Assembly: GCF_905397285.1 (NCBI RefSeq)
Contig: NZ_CAJPUX010000014.1
Location: 1-64,000, forward strand
DNA length: 64,000 nt
Source of the DNA: Cupriavidus plantarum
GTDB lineage: Bacteria > Pseudomonadota > Gammaproteobacteria > Burkholderiales > Burkholderiaceae
Reading direction: 5' to 3'
Position numbers and translations under genes: made by a program. Below are positions 1-7,738 of this stretch, piece after piece. Position 1 is the first letter of the stretch. Every line of letters begins with the position of its first letter. The notes under the pieces were generated by a model. It was not told the DNA's origin, ran no database searches, and was given only the letters and a program-made list of their open reading frames with translations.

Positions 1-1
1 G

Positions 2-700
2 GGCGACGACACGCCGATCATCAAGGGTTCGGCCAAGCTGGCGCTGGAAGGCGACAAGGGCGACCTGGGCGAAGAAGCGATCATGCGCCTGGCCGAAGCG
101 CTGGACACGTATATCCCGACGCCGGAGCGCGCGGTTGACGGTACGTTCCTGATGCCGGTGGAAGACGTGTTCTCGATCTCGGGCCGCGGTACCGTGGTGA
201 CGGGTCGTATCGAGCGCGGCGTGGTGAAGGTCGGCGAAGAAATCGAAATCGTGGGTATCCGCCCGACGGTGAAGACGACGTGCACGGGCGTGGAAATGTT
301 CCGCAAGCTGCTGGACCAGGGCCAGGCCGGTGACAACGTAGGTCTGCTGCTGCGCGGCACGAAGCGCGAAGACGTGGAGCGTGGTCAAGTTCTGTGCAAG
401 CCGGGCTCGATCAAGCCGCACACGCACTTCACGGGTGAGGTCTACATTCTGTCGAAGGACGAAGGTGGCCGTCACACGCCGTTCTTCAACAACTACCGCC
501 CGCAGTTCTACTTCCGTACGACCGACGTGACCGGCTCGATCGAGCTGCCGAAGGACAAGGAAATGGTGATGCCGGGTGACAACGTGTCGATCACGGTCAA
601 GCTGATCGCCCCGATCGCCATGGAAGAAGGTCTGCGCTTCGCTATCCGCGAAGGCGGCCGTACCGTCGGCGCCGGCGTCGTGGCAAAGATCCTCGACTAA
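2..700 (+). CDS. tuf: Elongation factor Tu, 3' part (5' end outside window)
   Basis: EF-Tu delivers aminoacyl-tRNA to the ribosomal A site as a GTPase. The open frame enters the window at base 2 and ends with TAA at 698-700, so about the last 232 residues are present. It covers the end of the G domain, domain 2 (SGRGTVVTGRIERG, VGIRPTVKTTCTGVEMFRK) and domain 3 (GRHTPFFNNYRPQFYFRTTDVTG), ending GAGVVAKILD. The GTP-binding motifs lie upstream of the window. The gene directly precedes rpsJ, the usual 3' end of the str operon in this group. Many of these bacteria carry two near-identical tuf copies, so which copy this is cannot be told here. Confidence 0.98.
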   Translation, partial: GDDTPIIKGSAKLALEGDKGDLGEEAIMRLAEALDTYIPTPERAVDGTFLMPVEDVFSISGRGTVVTGRIERGVVKVGEEIEIVGIRPTVKTTCTGVEMFRKLLDQGQAGDNVGLLLRGTKREDVERGQVLCKPGSIKPHTHFTGEVYILSKDEGGRHTPFFNNYRPQFYFRTTDVTGSIELPKDKEMVMPGDNVSITVKLIAPIAMEEGLRFAIREGGRTVGAGVVAKILD

Positions 701-710
701 GCATCCTTCC

Positions 711-735
711 GGGGCATGCCTTCGGGCATGACCCC
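711..735 (+). promoter_or_regulatory. Intercistronic UUCG-tetraloop hairpin between tuf and rpsJ
   Basis: CATGCC (715-720) pairs with GGCATG (725-730) around a TTCG loop closed by C-G, the very stable cUUCGg tetraloop. GGGG (711-714) pairs with CCCC (732-735) with one bulged A. The following TTTATCCC is too short a T run for an efficient terminator. It may be an mRNA-stability or partial-termination element; this role is inferred. Confidence 0.6.
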
Positions 736-777
736 TTTATCCCGGGCCGCTGGCCCATCGCTCTTTAAGGAACAAAC

Positions 778-1086
778 ATGCAGAACCAGAAGATCCGTAT
801 CCGCCTGAAGGCTTTCGACTATCGCCTGATCGACCAGTCGGCCGCCGAAATCGTGGATACCGCCAAGCGTACCGGCGCGATCGTCAAGGGTCCCGTGCCC
901 CTGCCGACCCGCATCCAGCGCTTCGACATCCTGCGTTCGCCGCACGTCAACAAGACCAGCCGCGATCAGTTCGAAATCCGCACGCACCAGCGCCTGATGG
1001 ATATCGTCGATCCGACCGACAAGACCGTGGACGCGCTGATGAAGCTCGACCTGCCGGCTGGCGTGGACGTCGAAATCAAGGTGTAA
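778..1086 (+). CDS. rpsJ: 30S ribosomal protein S10
   Basis: S10 is a component of the 30S head and also acts as NusE in rRNA antitermination. The 102-residue protein has the normal family length and carries IRIRLKAFDYRLID at the N-terminus and PTRIQRFDILRSPHVNKTSRDQFEIRTHQR in the middle. The start is ATG preceded by TTTAAGGAAC. It follows tuf by 77 bases. A strong terminator begins 40 bases after its stop, so it appears to be expressed with tuf rather than with rplC, unlike the E. coli S10 operon where rpsJ leads the unit. Confidence 0.98.
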   Translation: MQNQKIRIRLKAFDYRLIDQSAAEIVDTAKRTGAIVKGPVPLPTRIQRFDILRSPHVNKTSRDQFEIRTHQRLMDIVDPTDKTVDALMKLDLPAGVDVEIKV

Positions 1087-1125
1087 GCATGACCCGGGCG
1101 ACGCCAGTCGCTCGTGATCGGCTCG

Positions 1126-1160
1126 AAACGGCGAACCTCGGTTCGCCGTTTTGCTTTTTG
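1126..1160 (+). terminator. Intrinsic terminator after rpsJ
   Basis: AAACGGCGAACC (1126-1137) is perfectly complementary to GGTTCGCCGTTT (1140-1151) and is followed by TGCTTTTTG. The 12-bp stem and T-rich tail make a classical rho-independent terminator that ends the tuf-rpsJ transcript. Confidence 0.85.
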
Positions 1161-1257
1161 AAGCCGATCAAGTATCCCTCCCGCCGCTTCCTGTCGCATT
1201 CGCGACGTCTACGCGCGCCGAACGCACACCATCATCGAGAAATATGCGAGATGGTTG

Positions 1258-1286
1258 TTGTTCTTTCCAAAGTACTGAGATATAGT
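1258..1286 (+). promoter_or_regulatory. Sigma-70 type promoter for the rplC operon
   Basis: TTGTTC (1258-1263) and TATAGT (1281-1286) are separated by 17 bases. This lies in an AT-richer stretch downstream of the rpsJ terminator and about 130 bases upstream of rplC. It is the obvious promoter for the L3-to-S17 genes. Prediction rests on sequence match only. Confidence 0.7.
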
Positions 1287-1292
1287 GTAAGG

Positions 1293-1312
1293 CTACCCGT
1301 TTCTTCGGGTAG
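1293..1312 (+). promoter_or_regulatory. Leader hairpin at the 5' end of the predicted rplC transcript
   Basis: CTACCCG (1293-1299) pairs perfectly with CGGGTAG (1306-1312) around a TTTCTT loop. It starts almost at the transcription start expected from the promoter at 1258-1286. The rest of the 1087-1417 gap holds no gene. Such leaders in ribosomal operons are often autoregulatory targets (L4 in E. coli), but no ligand can be assigned from sequence. Confidence 0.5.
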
Positions 1313-1417
1313 TGGGTGGTCATTTTGGCCGTGCGCAATCTTCTTCGCGCAACCCGCTCACACAGTTTTCGTGTATCAATCAGCCCCGGCCAATCGCAGC
1401 TGGGAATGGAGCAAACC

Positions 1418-2068
1418 ATGAGCCTTGGCCTTGTAGGTCGCAAGGTTGGCATGACCCGTATTTTCACGGACGACGGTGATTCGATTCCCGTTACCGTGGT
1501 CGAGGTCGGCGACAACCGCGTGACGCAAATCAAGACGGACGAGACCGACGGTTATACTGCGGTTCAAGTCACCTTCGGCAGCCGACGCGCAAGCCGCGTC
1601 ACCAAGCCGCTGGCGGGTCACCTCGCCAAAGCCGGCGTCGAAGCCGGTGAAGTCATCAAAGAGTTCCGTATCGATGCCGCAAAGGCTGCCGAGCTGCAAG
1701 CCGGCGCCGCGCTGTCGGTCGACCTCTTCGAAGTCGGTCAGAAGATCGACGTTCAAGGCGTGAGCATCGGTAAGGGCTACGCCGGTACCATCAAGCGCTA
1801 CCACTTCGCGTCGGGTCGTGCCACCCACGGTAACTCGCGTTCGCACAACGTGCCGGGTTCCATCGGTATGGCGCAGGATCCGGGCCGTGTGTTCCCCGGC
1901 AAGCGCATGACGGGCCATCTGGGTGATGTCACCCGTACCGTTCAAAACCTCGAGATCGCCAAGATCGACGCAGAGCGCAAGCTGCTGCTGGTCAAGGGTG
2001 CCATCCCGGGTTCGAAGGGCGGCAAGGTCATCGTTACCCCGGCCGTCAAGGCCAAAGCCAAAGCTTAA
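1418..2068 (+). CDS. rplC: 50S ribosomal protein L3
   Basis: L3 is an early 50S assembly protein whose extended loop approaches the peptidyl-transferase centre. The 216-residue product begins MSLGLVGRKVGMTRIF and contains the conserved GSIGMAQDPGRVFPGKRMTGHLG region (the loop whose Gln is methylated in E. coli). ATG 1418 is chosen because the family N-terminus starts there and GGAATGGAG precedes it; the frame stays open upstream to 1316 but that part does not resemble L3. It is first in a tight + strand run reaching rpsQ. Confidence 0.97.
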   Translation: MSLGLVGRKVGMTRIFTDDGDSIPVTVVEVGDNRVTQIKTDETDGYTAVQVTFGSRRASRVTKPLAGHLAKAGVEAGEVIKEFRIDAAKAAELQAGAALSVDLFEVGQKIDVQGVSIGKGYAGTIKRYHFASGRATHGNSRSHNVPGSIGMAQDPGRVFPGKRMTGHLGDVTRTVQNLEIAKIDAERKLLLVKGAIPGSKGGKVIVTPAVKAKAKA

Positions 2069-2079
2069 GGAGCGCATCA

Positions 2080-2700
2080 ATGGAACTCAAGCTCCTCCAG
2101 GACAATGGCCAGATCGGCGCCGGCGTGACCGCCTCGCCGGAAGTGTTCGGCCGTGACTACAACGAAGCCCTCGTTCACCAGATCGTAGTTGCTTACCAGG
2201 CTAACGCGCGTAGCGGTAACCGTAAGCAGAAGGATCGTGAAGAGGTCAAGCACACGACCAAGAAGCCGTGGCGCCAGAAGGGTACGGGCCGTGCTCGTGC
2301 CGGTATGTCTTCCTCGCCGCTGTGGCGCGGGGGCGGCCGTATCTTCCCGAATTCGCCGGAAGAGAACTTCAGCCAGAAGGTCAACAAGAAGATGTTCCGT
2401 GCCGGTATGCGCTCGATTTACTCGCAGCTCGCACGTGAAGGTCGTATCAACGTGGTGGACGGTTTCACTGTCGACGCGCCCAAGACCAAGCTCTTGGCCG
2501 ACAAGTTCAAGGCCATGGGCCTGGACTCGGTGCTGATCATCACCGACAGCCTCGACGAAAACCTCTACCTGGCTTCGCGCAACCTGCCGCACGTGGCAGT
2601 TGTCGAGCCGCGCCAGGCAGACCCGCTCTCGCTCGTGCACTACAAGAAGGTGCTCGTGACCAAGGCGGCTGTCGCGCAGATCGAGGAGTTGCTCAAATGA
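2080..2700 (+). CDS. rplD: 50S ribosomal protein L4
   Basis: L4 binds 23S rRNA near the exit tunnel and in E. coli represses its own operon. The 206-residue protein has the long basic loop TTKKPWRQKGTGRARAG followed by MSSSPLWRGGGRIF, diagnostic of L4. It starts 12 bases after rplC behind AAGGAGCGC and its TGA overlaps the rplW start in an ATGA junction, implying translational coupling. Confidence 0.97.
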   Translation: MELKLLQDNGQIGAGVTASPEVFGRDYNEALVHQIVVAYQANARSGNRKQKDREEVKHTTKKPWRQKGTGRARAGMSSSPLWRGGGRIFPNSPEENFSQKVNKKMFRAGMRSIYSQLAREGRINVVDGFTVDAPKTKLLADKFKAMGLDSVLIITDSLDENLYLASRNLPHVAVVEPRQADPLSLVHYKKVLVTKAAVAQIEELLK

Positions 2701-3011
2701 CGCAAGTAGCCAAGAACGATCATCGTTTGATGCAGGTGCTGCTCGCGCCGGTGGTTTCCGAAAAGGCAACCCTGGTCGCCGACAAGAATGAGCAGGTTGT
2801 GTTCGAAGTGGCCCGCGATGCTAACAAGCTCGAGGTGAAGGCCGCCGTCGAACTGCTGTTCAAGGTCGAGGTGCAGTCCGTTCAGATCCTGAACCAGAAG
2901 GGCAAGCAAAAGCGTTTCGGTCGCTTCATGGGTCGTCGTAACCACGTGAAGAAGGCCTACGTTTCGCTGAAGCCGGGTCAGGAAATCAATTTCGAAGCGG
3001 AGGCCAAGTAA
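2697..3011 (+). CDS. rplW: 50S ribosomal protein L23
   Basis: L23 sits at the tunnel exit and is the docking site for trigger factor and SRP. The 104-residue protein contains RLMQVLLAPVVSEKAT, the VFEVARDANKLEVKAAVELLF core and the basic loop KQKRFGRFMGRRNHVKKAYV. The ATG overlaps the rplD stop by four bases. Confidence 0.97.
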   Translation: MTQVAKNDHRLMQVLLAPVVSEKATLVADKNEQVVFEVARDANKLEVKAAVELLFKVEVQSVQILNQKGKQKRFGRFMGRRNHVKKAYVSLKPGQEINFEAEAK

Positions 3012-3013
3012 TC

Positions 3014-3844
3014 ATGGCACTCGTCAAGACCAAGCCGACCTCGCCGGGTCGTCGCTCGATGGTGAAGGTCGTCAACAAGGACCTTCACAAGGGCGCCCCG
3101 CACGCTCCGCTGCTGGAAAAGCAATTCCAGAAGTCGGGTCGTAACAACAACGGCCACATCACCACCCGTCACAAGGGCGGTGGTCACAAGCACCACTACC
3201 GTGTGGTCGACTTCAAGCGTAACGACAAGGACGGTATCCCCGCCAAGGTCGAGCGCCTGGAATACGATCCGAACCGCAGCGCGAACATCGCGCTGGTGCT
3301 GTTCGCCGACGGTGAGCGCCGTTACATCATCGCTACCAAGGGTATGACCGCCGGTCAGCAACTGCTGAACGGTTCGGAAGCGCCGATCAAGGCCGGTAAC
3401 AACCTGCCGATCCGCAACATTCCTGTCGGTACCACGATCAACAACGTCGAAATCCTGCCGGGCAAGGGTGCGCAAGTTGCGCGCGCTGCTGGCGGTTCCG
3501 CCGTGCTGCTGGCCCGCGAAGGCGTGTACGCCCAGGTGCGTCTGCGCTCCGGTGAAGTGCGTCGCGTGCATATCGAATGCCGCGCCACCATCGGTGAAGT
3601 AGGCAACGAAGAGCACAGCCTGCGTGTTATCGGCAAGGCCGGTGCAACGCGTTGGCGCGGTATTCGCCCGACCGTCCGCGGTGTGGTGATGAACCCGGTC
3701 GACCACCCGCACGGTGGTGGTGAGGGTCGTACCGCCGCTGGTCGCGATCCGGTTTCGCCGTGGGGTACCCCGACCAAGGGCTACCGTACCCGCAGCAACA
3801 AGCGCACTGCCAGCATGATCGTGCAGAAGCGCCACAAGCGTTAA
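3014..3844 (+). CDS. rplB: 50S ribosomal protein L2
   Basis: L2 is a large primary 23S rRNA-binding protein needed for subunit joining and peptidyl transfer. The 276-residue protein has the usual length, the GGGHKHHYRVVDFKR motif near the N-terminus and the highly conserved NPVDHPHGGGEGR segment with the functionally important histidine near the C-terminus. It starts two bases after the rplW stop. Confidence 0.98.
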   Translation: MALVKTKPTSPGRRSMVKVVNKDLHKGAPHAPLLEKQFQKSGRNNNGHITTRHKGGGHKHHYRVVDFKRNDKDGIPAKVERLEYDPNRSANIALVLFADGERRYIIATKGMTAGQQLLNGSEAPIKAGNNLPIRNIPVGTTINNVEILPGKGAQVARAAGGSAVLLAREGVYAQVRLRSGEVRRVHIECRATIGEVGNEEHSLRVIGKAGATRWRGIRPTVRGVVMNPVDHPHGGGEGRTAAGRDPVSPWGTPTKGYRTRSNKRTASMIVQKRHKR

Positions 3845-3866
3845 TCGGTAGGTAGGAGCTAAAGAT

Positions 3867-4142
3867 ATGACTCGTTCCGCAAAAAAGGGTCCGTTCTGCG
3901 ACGCCCACCTGCTGAAGAAGGTGGAAGCTGCAGTCAGCGGCAAGGACAAGAAGCCCATCAAGACGTGGTCGCGCCGCTCGACCATCATGCCGGACTTCAT
4001 CGGTCTGACGATCGCCGTGCACAACGGCCGTCAACACGTGCCGGTGTACGTGACGGAAAACATGGTTGGCCACAAGCTCGGTGAATTTGCGCTCACGCGT
4101 ACGTTCAAGGGCCACGCGGCTGACAAGAAAGCGAAGAGGTAA
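3867..4142 (+). CDS. rpsS: 30S ribosomal protein S19
   Basis: S19 is a 30S head protein that contacts S13 and the A-site tRNA region. The 91-residue protein starts MTRSAKKGPFCDAHLL and ends with GHKLGEFALTRTFKGH, both family hallmarks. It lies between rplB and rplV as in the standard S10 operon. Confidence 0.97.
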   Translation: MTRSAKKGPFCDAHLLKKVEAAVSGKDKKPIKTWSRRSTIMPDFIGLTIAVHNGRQHVPVYVTENMVGHKLGEFALTRTFKGHAADKKAKR

Positions 4143-4151
4143 GGTGCCATC

Positions 4152-4481
4152 ATGGAAGTGAAAGCGATTCATCGCGGTGCCCGCATCTCCGCCCAGAAGA
4201 CGCGTCTGGTCGCTGACCAGATCCGTGGTCTGCCGATCGAGCGCGCGCTCAACGTCCTGACGTTCAGCCCGAAAAAGGCTGCCGGGATTGTGAAGAAGGT
4301 GGTCGAATCGGCCATCGCCAACGCCGAGCACAACGAAGGCGCTGACATCGACGAACTCAAGGTCAAATCGATCTTCGTCGACAAGGCAACCTCGCTCAAG
4401 CGTTTCACGGCACGGGCAAAGGGCCGCGGCAACCGCATCGAGAAACAAACCTGTCACATCACTGTGACGCTCGGCAACTAA
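4152..4481 (+). CDS. rplV: 50S ribosomal protein L22
   Basis: L22 lines the exit-tunnel constriction through a long beta-hairpin. The 109-residue protein contains RISAQKTRLVADQIRGLPIERAL and the hairpin region SLKRFTARAKGRGNRIEKQTCHITV. It starts 9 bases after rpsS. Confidence 0.97.
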   Translation: MEVKAIHRGARISAQKTRLVADQIRGLPIERALNVLTFSPKKAAGIVKKVVESAIANAEHNEGADIDELKVKSIFVDKATSLKRFTARAKGRGNRIEKQTCHITVTLGN

Positions 4482-4490
4482 GGAGTCACG

Positions 4491-5294
4491 ATGGGACAGA
4501 AGATTCATCCGACTGGCTTCCGTCTGGCCGTCAGCCGTAACTGGGCTTCGCGTTGGTACGCCAACAACACGAAGTTCGCCGGCATGCTGAAAGAAGACAT
4601 CGAAGTTCGTGACTTCCTGAAGAAGAAGCTCAAGAACGCATCGGTTGGCCGCGTCGTGATCGAGCGCCCCGCCCGCAACGCACGTCTCACCATTTACAGC
4701 TCGCGTCCGGGCGTGGTGATCGGCAAGAAGGGTGAGGACATCGAACTGCTCAAGGCCGAGCTGCAACGCCGCATGGGTGTGCCCGTGCACGTGAACATCG
4801 AGGAAATCCGCAAGCCGGAAACCGATGCGCAGCTGATCGCCGACTCGATCACCCAGCAGCTCGAGCGCCGCATCATGTTCCGTCGCGCCATGAAGCGCGC
4901 GATGCAGAACGCGATGCGCCTCGGTGCTCAAGGTATCAAGATCATGAGCTCGGGTCGTCTGAACGGCATCGAAATCGCCCGTACCGAGTGGTACCGCGAA
5001 GGCCGTGTGCCCCTGCACACGCTGCGCGCTGACATCGACTACGGCTTCTCCGAGGCAGAAACCACCTACGGCATCATCGGTGTCAAGGTATGGGTCTACA
5101 AGGGGGATCACCTGGGCCGCAATGAAGCGCCCGTGGTGGAAGAGCCGCAAGACGAACGTCGCCGTCGCCCGGCCCGTCCGGAAGGCCGTCGCCGTGATGG
5201 CGAAGGTGGCCGTCCGTCGGGCAACCGTCGCGGTGGCGCCGGTGGTGCCGGTCGCCGCGCTGCGCCTGGCGCAGATGCGAAGAGTGGAGAATAA
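4491..5294 (+). CDS. rpsC: 30S ribosomal protein S3 with an Arg/Gly-rich C-terminal tail
   Basis: S3 forms part of the mRNA entry channel of the 30S subunit. Residues about 1-215 match the family, with a KH domain signature [15 protein letters not shown] and the C-terminal domain [20 protein letters not shown]. The 267-residue length exceeds the 233 residues of E. coli S3: from about residue 217 there is a roughly 50-residue tail rich in Arg, Gly and Ala. It starts 9 bases after rplV behind AAGGAGTC and ends two bases before rplP. Confidence 0.97.
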
Positions 5295-5296
5295 CG

Positions 5297-5713
5297 ATGC
5301 TGCAACCCAAGCGCAGAAAGTATCGCAAGGAGCAGAAAGGCCGCAACACGGGTAAGGCTACCCGTGGCAACGCCGTGTCTTTCGGCGAATTCGGCCTGAA
5401 GGCCATGGGCCGTGGTCGTCTGACCGCGCGCCAGATCGAATCGGCACGTCGTGCGATGACCCGTCACATCAAGCGTGGCGGCCGCATCTGGATCCGGATT
5501 TTCCCGGACAAGCCGATTTCGAAGAAGCCCGCTGAAGTCCGTATGGGTAACGGTAAGGGCAATCCGGAGTACTACGTGGCTGAGATTCAGCCGGGCAAGA
5601 TGCTGTACGAAATGGATGGCGTGAGTGAAGAGCTGGCACGTGAGGCGTTCCGCCTTGCCGCGGCCAAGCTGCCGATCGCCACGAACTTCGTTGTGCGTCA
5701 GGTCGGGACGTAA
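5297..5713 (+). CDS. rplP: 50S ribosomal protein L16
   Basis: L16 binds near the A-site tRNA elbow and completes the active 50S subunit. The 138-residue protein begins [16 protein letters not shown] and contains [28 protein letters not shown], whose conserved arginine region is a hydroxylation target in E. coli. It follows rpsC by two bases. Confidence 0.97.
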
Positions 5714-5724
5714 GGAGAGCAGGG

Positions 5725-5919
5725 ATGAAAGCATCCGAACTTCGCGGCAAGGACGCCGCCGGGCTGAACCAGGAGCTCTCCGAGCTGCTGAAGGCCCAAT
5801 TTAGCCTGCGCATGCAAAAGGCCACCCAACAGCTGCAGAACACCAGCCAGCTGAAGAAGGTGCGCAAGGACATCGCGCGGGTGCAAACCGTGCTGAACGA
5901 GAAGGCGAGCTCGAAATGA
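5725..5919 (+). CDS. rpmC: 50S ribosomal protein L29
   Basis: L29 is a small helical-hairpin protein next to L23 at the tunnel exit. The 64-residue sequence starts MKASELRGKDAAGLNQELSE and has the typical KVRKDIARVQTVLNEK second helix. It overlaps rpsQ by four bases (ATGA). Confidence 0.96.
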   Translation: MKASELRGKDAAGLNQELSELLKAQFSLRMQKATQQLQNTSQLKKVRKDIARVQTVLNEKASSK

Positions 5920-6194
5920 CTGAAGCTGCAAAAACGGAATCGTCGCTTCGCCGCACTCTGGTTGGCCGTGTTGTAAGCGACAAGATGGACAAGACCGTTA
6001 CGGTCCTGATCGAAAACCGCGTCAAGCATCCTCTGTACGGCAAGTACGTGCTGCGTTCCAAGAAGTACCACGCACACGACGAAGCCAACCAGTACAAGGA
6101 AGGCGACAAGGTCGAAATCCAGGAAACGCGTCCGCTCTCGCGGACCAAGTCCTGGGTGGTTTCCCGGCTGGTAGAAGCGGCGCGCGTCATCTAA
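5916..6194 (+). CDS. rpsQ: 30S ribosomal protein S17
   Basis: S17 is an early-binding OB-fold protein of the 30S body. The 92-residue protein carries GRVVSDKMDKTVTVLIE and the KYHAHDEANQYKEGDKVEIQETRPLSRTKSW region. It is the last gene before a 280-base gap with a new promoter, so it probably ends the rplC-led unit. Confidence 0.96.
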   Translation: MTEAAKTESSLRRTLVGRVVSDKMDKTVTVLIENRVKHPLYGKYVLRSKKYHAHDEANQYKEGDKVEIQETRPLSRTKSWVVSRLVEAARVI

Positions 6195-6215
6195 GAACAA
6201 CGTTCTCAAGTTGAC

Positions 6216-6245
6216 TTGCAAGGTCCAGGGTTATGTTGCTATAAT
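6216..6245 (+). promoter_or_regulatory. Sigma-70 type promoter upstream of rplN
   Basis: TTGCAA (6216-6221) and a perfect TATAAT (6240-6245) are 18 bases apart. The gap 6195-6474 holds no convincing gene, only this promoter and a leader of about 220 bases before rplN. It splits the S10-type and spc-type clusters into separate transcripts or adds transcription into the second. Confidence 0.7.
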
Positions 6246-6474
6246 CCTGGACTTCCGCTTTATTGCGCCCGTCTTAGCAGTGCCAACCAGACGGACCTGT
6301 AAGGCGAACCCCGCCCAGATGATGTACCCCGTAGCTATTCGCGGATCGCGTCGTCTGGTGACTACCGACTTCAAAGTTGATCAACCCAAGCGGTTCTGGC
6401 GCAAAGCCTTGGACCGACGGGACCAAGACTGACCGACAGGCTCGCCTGGCGGATTAAGTTGGGAAGATAACACC

Positions 6475-6843
6475 ATGATTCAGACAGAAAGCCGGCTCGA
6501 AGTGGCCGATAACACTGGTGCGCGCGAAGTGCTGTGCATCAAAGTGCTGGGTGGGTCCAAGCGCCGCTATGCGAGCGTAGGCGACATCATCAAGGTGACC
6601 GTGAAGGACGCAGCGCCGCGCGGTCGCGTGAAGAAGGGCGACATCTATAACGCCGTTGTCGTGCGCACCGCCAAGGGCGTGCGTCGCGCGGACGGTTCGC
6701 TCGTCAAGTTCGACGGCAACGCCGCCGTCCTGCTGAACAACAAGCTCGAGCCGATCGGCACCCGCATCTTCGGGCCGGTGACTCGTGAACTCCGTACCGA
6801 GCGCTTCATGAAGATCGTGTCGCTCGCACCGGAAGTGCTGTAA
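6475..6843 (+). CDS. rplN: 50S ribosomal protein L14
   Basis: L14 forms part of the interface bridge with 16S rRNA and is the docking site for RsfS. The 122-residue protein begins MIQTESRLEVADNTGAREV and contains GRVKKGDIYNAVVVRTAKGVRR, both invariant family regions. It heads the spc-type cluster and is preceded by a long leader with its own promoter. Confidence 0.97.
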   Translation: MIQTESRLEVADNTGAREVLCIKVLGGSKRRYASVGDIIKVTVKDAAPRGRVKKGDIYNAVVVRTAKGVRRADGSLVKFDGNAAVLLNNKLEPIGTRIFGPVTRELRTERFMKIVSLAPEVL

Positions 6844-6852
6844 GGAGCCGCC

Positions 6853-7161
6853 ATGAACAAGATTCGCAAGGGCGATGAAGTCATCGTGCTGACTGGCAAG
6901 GACAAGGGCAAGCGCGGTACCGTGCAAGCCGTTCTCGGCGAGAAGGTCGCCGTGGAAGGCGTGAACGTCGCGAAGAAGCACGCTCGCCCGAACCCGATGC
7001 TGGGCACCACTGGTGGCGTGGTCGACAAGGTCATGCCGCTGCATATTTCCAACGTTGCGCTCGTGGATGCCAATGGCAAGCCGTCGCGCGTCGGCTTCAA
7101 GGTGGAAGACGGTAAGCGCGTGCGCTTCCTGAAGACCACCGGCGCCGTCGTCGCCGCTTGA
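6853..7161 (+). CDS. rplX: 50S ribosomal protein L24
   Basis: L24 initiates 50S assembly. The 102-residue protein opens with a KOW motif (IRKGDEVIVLTGKDKGKRGTV) and has the VEGVNVAKKHARPNP segment. It starts 9 bases after rplN behind AAGGAG. Confidence 0.97.
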   Translation: MNKIRKGDEVIVLTGKDKGKRGTVQAVLGEKVAVEGVNVAKKHARPNPMLGTTGGVVDKVMPLHISNVALVDANGKPSRVGFKVEDGKRVRFLKTTGAVVAA

Positions 7162-7186
7162 TTCTGGGCACGGATAGGAGTTGAGC

Positions 7187-7729
7187 ATGGCAGCACGTCT
7201 GCAAGAGTTTTACAAAGAGAAGGTTGTACCGAAGCTGATCGAGCAATTCGGGTACAAGTCGGTCATGGAAGTGCCGCGCATCACCAAGATCACCCTGAAC
7301 ATGGGTCTTGGCGAAGCCATCAATGACAAGAAGGTCATTGAACTGGCAGTCGGCGACCTGACGAAGATCGCTGGTCAGAAGCCCGTGGTAACGAAGGCCA
7401 AGAAGGCTATCGCCGGCTTCAAGATTCGCCAGGGCTACCCCATCGGTGCGATGGTGACCCTGCGCGGTGAGCGCATGTTCGAATTCCTCGATCGTTTCGT
7501 GACGGTGGCACTGCCGCGCGTCCGTGACTTCCGTGGTGTGTCGGGCCGTTCGTTCGACGGTCGTGGCAACTACAACATCGGTGTGAAAGAGCAGATCATT
7601 TTCCCCGAAATCGAGTACGACAAGATCGACGCACTGCGTGGTCTGAACATCAGCATCACGACGACGGCGAAGAACGACGAAGAAGCCAAGGCGCTTCTCG
7701 GTGCGTTCAAGTTCCCGTTCCGTAATTAA
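7187..7729 (+). CDS. rplE: 50S ribosomal protein L5
   Basis: L5 binds 5S rRNA and contacts the P-site tRNA. The 180-residue product starts MAARLQEFYKEKVVPKL and contains ITLNMGLGEAINDKK and RDFRGVSGRSFDGRGNYNIG. ATG 7187 is preferred because AGGAG (7176-7180) lies six bases before it; an in-frame TTG at 7181 would sit on the Shine-Dalgarno sequence. Confidence 0.97.
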   Translation: MAARLQEFYKEKVVPKLIEQFGYKSVMEVPRITKITLNMGLGEAINDKKVIELAVGDLTKIAGQKPVVTKAKKAIAGFKIRQGYPIGAMVTLRGERMFEFLDRFVTVALPRVRDFRGVSGRSFDGRGNYNIGVKEQIIFPEIEYDKIDALRGLNISITTTAKNDEEAKALLGAFKFPFRN

Positions 7730-7738
7730 GGGGTAACC

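Noticed and set aside
1089..1421. 110-codon + strand frame between rpsJ and rplC
   Set aside because: It spans the terminator, promoter and hairpin of the intergenic region and has no protein family features.
6211..6432. 73-codon open frame (+) in the rpsQ-rplN gap
   Set aside because: It starts inside the predicted promoter region, lacks a ribosome-binding site, and its composition resembles no known small protein. It is treated as leader RNA.
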